Under the pieces are notes generated by a model that was not told the DNA's origin, made no database searches, and saw only the letters and a program-made list of their open reading frames with translations. Shown piece after piece: positions 61,251-64,000 of a DNA stretch of 64,000 nucleotides (the first letter of the stretch is position 1; each line of letters starts with the position of its first letter). The translations under genes and the position numbers were made by a program. The DNA lies in NCBI RefSeq assembly GCF_000721105.1, contig NZ_JOEV01000025.1, positions 124,001 to 188,000 of the forward strand, in the 5' to 3' direction. The stretch is from Streptomyces cellulosae (GTDB taxonomy: Bacteria > Actinomycetota > Actinomycetes > Streptomycetales > Streptomycetaceae).

Positions 61251-61431
61251 GTGTGCACGCAGCGGCACAGACGCGTGCGGGGGCCCCGCCCGTTTCACGT
61301 CGGCGGCCCCCTAGGGTGAACTCTGCGTGTCGGCAGAGCCGCTTCCGGCACCGCGCCCGCGCGCCCGGCCGTGGGTGCGCAACCTCCCCCTCGAACGGTC
61401 CCGTGAATCGCCCCCACGCGCAGGAGTACCC

Positions 61432-62424
61432 GTGGAAGTGGAAGAAGACGTTCCCGCCTTTCGGGCGGCGCCCGTGCTCGAGCGCCGGACGCGGGACTTC
61501 GTGGCCGCGCACACCTGGCCCGCTTCCCCGTCCGCCGGCACCGCCGACACCGCTGTCTCCCGGGCGCGCATGGCCGCCCTCTGGAACGGCGGCGGCCGCG
61601 AGGAACCCGACGTCGACGAGGAGTGGCTGGCCCTGCCCGGCGGCGACAGCCACCGCATCCGGATACGGATCCTGCGCCCGGCCGGCAGCGACGAACCCCT
61701 GCCGGTGGTGCTGTACCTGCACGGCCTGGGCTGGATGCTGACCGACGCGTACGCCCACCGGCAACTCGTGGCCGACCTGGTCCTCGGCGCGGACGCCGCC
61801 GTGGTCGTGCCCGAGTACGACGTCCCGGAGGACGCCCGCCACCCCGGCGCCGTCGAACGGGCGTACACCGTCGCCCGATGGCTCGCCCGGCATGGGGCGG
61901 AATGCCGCTTGGACGGGACCCGCATGGCGGTCGTCGGCGTCAGCGCGGGCGCCCAGCACGCCGCCGCCCTCACCCTCCTGGCCCGGGAACGCGGCGGACC
62001 ACGCCTGAGACACCAGGTGCTGATCTGTCCGGTCACCGACGCGGCGATGGACACCCCGTCCTACCGGCAGTTCGCGGACGGGTACTTCCTGAACAGCGCC
62101 GCCATGCACGGCTACTGGCAGCAGTACGCCCCTGACCCGGACACCCGGGACCAGGGGACCGTCTCCCCGCTGCGTGCCCCCGTCCGCCGCCTTCGCGGTC
62201 TGCCGCCGGCACTCGTCCTGACCGCCGAGGCGGATGTCCTGCGCGACGAGGGCGAGGCGTACGCGGCACGCCTGCGAGAGGCGGACGTCTCCGTCGTCTC
62301 GGCCCGCTACCACGGCACGATCCACGGTTTCGTCGTCTTCGACCTGCTCCGGGACACGGACGCGTCCAAGGCGGCCCGGATCCAGGTAACGGACACCCTG
62401 CATGCCGCGTTGCACGCGACCTGA
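61432..62424 (+). CDS. HSL-type alpha/beta hydrolase (intact triad)
   Basis: 330 residues from a GTG at 61432, chosen for AGGAG five bases before it. Oxyanion motif YLHGLGWMLTD (HGLG rather than HGGG), nucleophile VVGVSAGAQHAAALT (GVSAG rather than GDSAG), Asp in TAEADVLRDEGEAYA, His in YHGTIHGFVVF. Paralogue of the deleted copy at 57200. The atypical oxyanion and nucleophile neighbours may change substrate range. Flanked by AraC regulators on both sides. Confidence 0.86.
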   Translation: MEVEEDVPAFRAAPVLERRTRDFVAAHTWPASPSAGTADTAVSRARMAALWNGGGREEPDVDEEWLALPGGDSHRIRIRILRPAGSDEPLPVVLYLHGLGWMLTDAYAHRQLVADLVLGADAAVVVPEYDVPEDARHPGAVERAYTVARWLARHGAECRLDGTRMAVVGVSAGAQHAAALTLLARERGGPRLRHQVLICPVTDAAMDTPSYRQFADGYFLNSAAMHGYWQQYAPDPDTRDQGTVSPLRAPVRRLRGLPPALVLTAEADVLRDEGEAYAARLREADVSVVSARYHGTIHGFVVFDLLRDTDASKAARIQVTDTLHAALHAT

Positions 62425-62482
62425 GCGCCTGAGTGCCTGAGCCGCCCGGGAGGGCCGGGACGACCCGGCCCAGCTGGTCGGC

Positions 62483-63458
62483 TCAGCTCGGCTCGTCCAC
62501 GCTCACGCCGTCGCCGCGGTGGCGTCGCCATTCGCTCGGGGACATCCGTACGCGGCCCGGAAGCGGCGGCTGAAGTGGCTGGGGCTGCTGAACCCGCACC
62601 GGGCGGCGACGGCCGCGACGGTGAGGCGGTCGTAGCGTGCGGAGGCCAGGATCCGCCGTGCTTTGGCGAGCCGTTCGGTGATGAGCCACTGCTCCAGGCT
62701 GAGGCCCGCGTCGCTCAGCAGGAGGTAGAGACGGCGCACCGAGATCGCGTGCTCGGCGGCGATCCGCTCGGGTGTCAGCCCTCGGTCTCCGAGGTGCCGC
62801 CGGGCGTACGCCCTGACCCGGGCCAGCAGGGTGTCGTCCATGACCGACCGGACCGGGCGGCCTCCTCGGCGTGCGCGGCCGAGAGCAGCAGCGCGCGGAC
62901 GAGTTCGGTGGTGCCCGCGGCGAGCGCCTGGGCACCGGGATCGGTCCGGAGCCGGTCCGGGTCGCGCCACACGCCCCGCAGATGGCCCAGCACGAGGTCG
63001 TGCAGCGGACTGGCGCGCAGCCGCAGGGAAGCCCTCACCACCGTCTCCACCGGCACACCGAGTCGGTCCATGTCGAACATCATCGACTGGGAGGCGCCGT
63101 CGCCGGACCAGCCGTACACCCGGGGTGACAGTTCGTGGAAGACGCAGATGTCGTCCGGGCCCGACAACTGGCGCCGGCCCGCGACTTCGGCGCGGTGGAG
63201 CCCTTCGGGCTGGAGCGATACGAAGACCACCGGACGGCTGCGAAGGTGGCGGACGTGCCGCTGCGTCCGCCGCACCTCGAAGCCCGAGTTACGGGTCGCG
63301 AAGAGGTCCAGGCCGCCCACCCGCCACAGGTTCATGCGTGCGTGAATGCCCGCCTCGGGCTCCTCGTGGAAGACGTCGTTGGGCACCGACGAATCCGTCA
63401 GAGCGTGGTGGAACGCCTCCGCCCGCTCGCGCGGCGCCACGGAGTCGAGATCGAGCAA
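62483..63458 (-). pseudogene. AraC-family regulator with two frameshifts
   Basis: From about 63458: SVAPRERAEAFHHALTDSSV, RMNLWRVGGLDLFATRNSGFEVRR, VFVSLQPEGLHRAEVAGRRQLSGPDDICVFHELSPRVYGWSG (sensor domain), up to ALLLSAAHAEEAA. Near 62845 the frame shifts to MDDTLLARVRAYARRHL and the HTH (AISVRRLYLLLSDAG, ARCGFSSPSHFSRRFRAAYG). Near 62545 it shifts again to MSPSEWRRHRGDG and a stop at 62483. Each shift is a single base. The conceptual product would be a normal 320-residue AraC protein. Confidence 0.72.
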
Positions 63459-63539
63459 CAGTACAAGTCCCCCGATCGAACCGGCCCCGGGACCGGCCCC
63501 GGGCCCACATTCTGCATGACCGACGGCACGGCCCCGTTG

Positions 63540-64000
63540 TCATCGAGGAGGGCCGCTGCTGGCGCGGATCACCAGGTCGACCGGAACGAGGGTCTCGGGG
63601 CGGGGTGGTTCACCGGAGCCGTCGATGCGGTTCAGGAGGAGGCGGAGGGAACGGGTGCCGATCTCCGCGAAGTCCGTCCGGACCGTGGTGAGGGGCGGGA
63701 GGAAGTGCGCGGCCTCCGGGATGTCGTCGTAGCCGACGACGCTGACGTCGCCGGGAACCGACCGCCCGGCCTCGTGGAAGGCGTGCAGGACGCCGAGCGC
63801 CATCTGGTCGTTGGACACGAACACGGCCGTCACCTCCGGGCGGCCGGCCAGCCGACGGCCCAGCTCGTACCCCGAGTCGGCGCTCCAGTCGCCCACGAGC
63901 GGCTCCGGGATCTCCGCGCCCGCCTCCTCCAGCGTCGCCCGCCAGCCGGCCAGCCGGTGATCGGCGGAGGTCCAGCCCGTCGGGCCCGCGATGTGCAGGA
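63540..64000 (-). CDS. LacI/GalR-family regulator, C-terminal part (cut by window edge)
   Basis: Minus-strand translation from the right edge: LHIAGPTGWTSADHRLAGWRATLEEAG, then DWSADSGYELGRRLAGRPEVTAVFVSNDQMALGVLHAFHEAGRSVPGDVSVVGYDDIPEAAHFLPPLTTVRTDFAEIGTRSLRLLL in the usual LacI order (shown here in part). Periplasmic-binding-protein-like ligand domain; the HTH lies outside. Stop TGA at 63540. It probably controls a sugar-use operon further right. Confidence 0.9.
   Translation of the reverse strand, partial: LHIAGPTGWTSADHRLAGWRATLEEAGAEIPEPLVGDWSADSGYELGRRLAGRPEVTAVFVSNDQMALGVLHAFHEAGRSVPGDVSVVGYDDIPEAAHFLPPLTTVRTDFAEIGTRSLRLLLNRIDGSGEPPRPETLVPVDLVIRASSGPPR

Noticed and set aside
59275..62415. 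A 1,046-codon minus-strand frame
   Set aside because: Only the middle (about 60406-61250) resembles a protein (AraC). The flanks are antisense to an AraC gene and an esterase gene with strong motifs.

Overview
The window looks like part of a Streptomyces or close actinomycete chromosome. G+C is very high, third codon positions are G/C saturated, GTG starts and ATGA stop/start overlaps are common, and the families (IclR, PucR, SARP-less regulators, F420-type redox enzymes, LAL-type LuxR ATPases, SUKH, MmcQ, RNase J) are typical of that group. No tRNA, rRNA or CRISPR array was seen. Gene density is high and intact at the left, while from about 26 kb rightwards broken genes, insertion elements and scars accumulate, as in a chromosome arm or accessory region.

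1-21.5 kb is a large, intact amine/amino-acid catabolic island. A PucR-type regulator (cut by the window edge) diverges from a three-gene operon: class III aminotransferase, FAD/Fe-S D-2-hydroxyacid dehydrogenase and succinate-semialdehyde-type aldehyde dehydrogenase. Two near-duplicate IclR regulators follow, each preceded by a matching 37-bp dyad. They face a long run of tightly spaced genes: sarcosine-oxidase-like flavoprotein, AstE/aspartoacylase-like deacylase, a complete polyamine-type ABC importer, omega-aminotransferase, a second AstE-like deacylase, aldehyde dehydrogenase, aldo/keto reductase, HAD hydrolase and a PuuB-like amine oxidase, closed by a terminator. Together they read as import of a cationic or N-acylated amine, hydrolytic and oxidative deamination to aldehydes, and oxidation to acids entering central metabolism. 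The actual substrate cannot be read from the sequence.

21.5-30 kb holds drug-efflux and regulatory units: a DHA2 exporter, a TetR regulator and a QueG-like Fe-S protein that share AAACCGATCGGTTT-type operators; decayed YhgE, MFS and nitroreductase genes; and an ArsR/MFS divergent pair with a clear operator.

30-39 kb is mobile-element territory: an ISL3-family insertion sequence with 13-bp perfect ends, remnants of IstA- and TniB-like proteins, and a 2,761-bp element with perfect 19-bp terminal inverted repeats and a 5-bp target duplication. That element carries a broken IS1182-type transposase plus a TetR/SnoaL-like/DUF1772 cassette, and it sits inside the fragment of a sugar isomerase gene. 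Just left of it lies a chimeric scar made of pieces resembling the dehydrogenase and aldehyde dehydrogenase genes of the first operon. Between the mobile elements are apparently intact genes for a SUKH-fold protein, a dienelactone-hydrolase-like protein and a metallophosphoesterase.

39-49 kb is a redox/electrophile-stress group (two pirins, DoxX, F420/NADP-type reductase, LLM flavoprotein, NmrA protein, quinone oxidoreductase, MarR). Three of its promoter regions carry pairs of a TGATGTGTCA-type decamer; the MarR gene that probably went with them survives only as an N-terminal stub fused to an Old Yellow Enzyme tail.

49-64 kb has AraC regulators, MmcQ-like proteins, an RNase J, an aminotransferase, three alpha/beta hydrolases (one missing its catalytic-Asp segment), opposed fragments of LuxR-type ATPases and of AraC regulators, a degenerate tandem repeat array, and a LacI regulator cut by the right edge.
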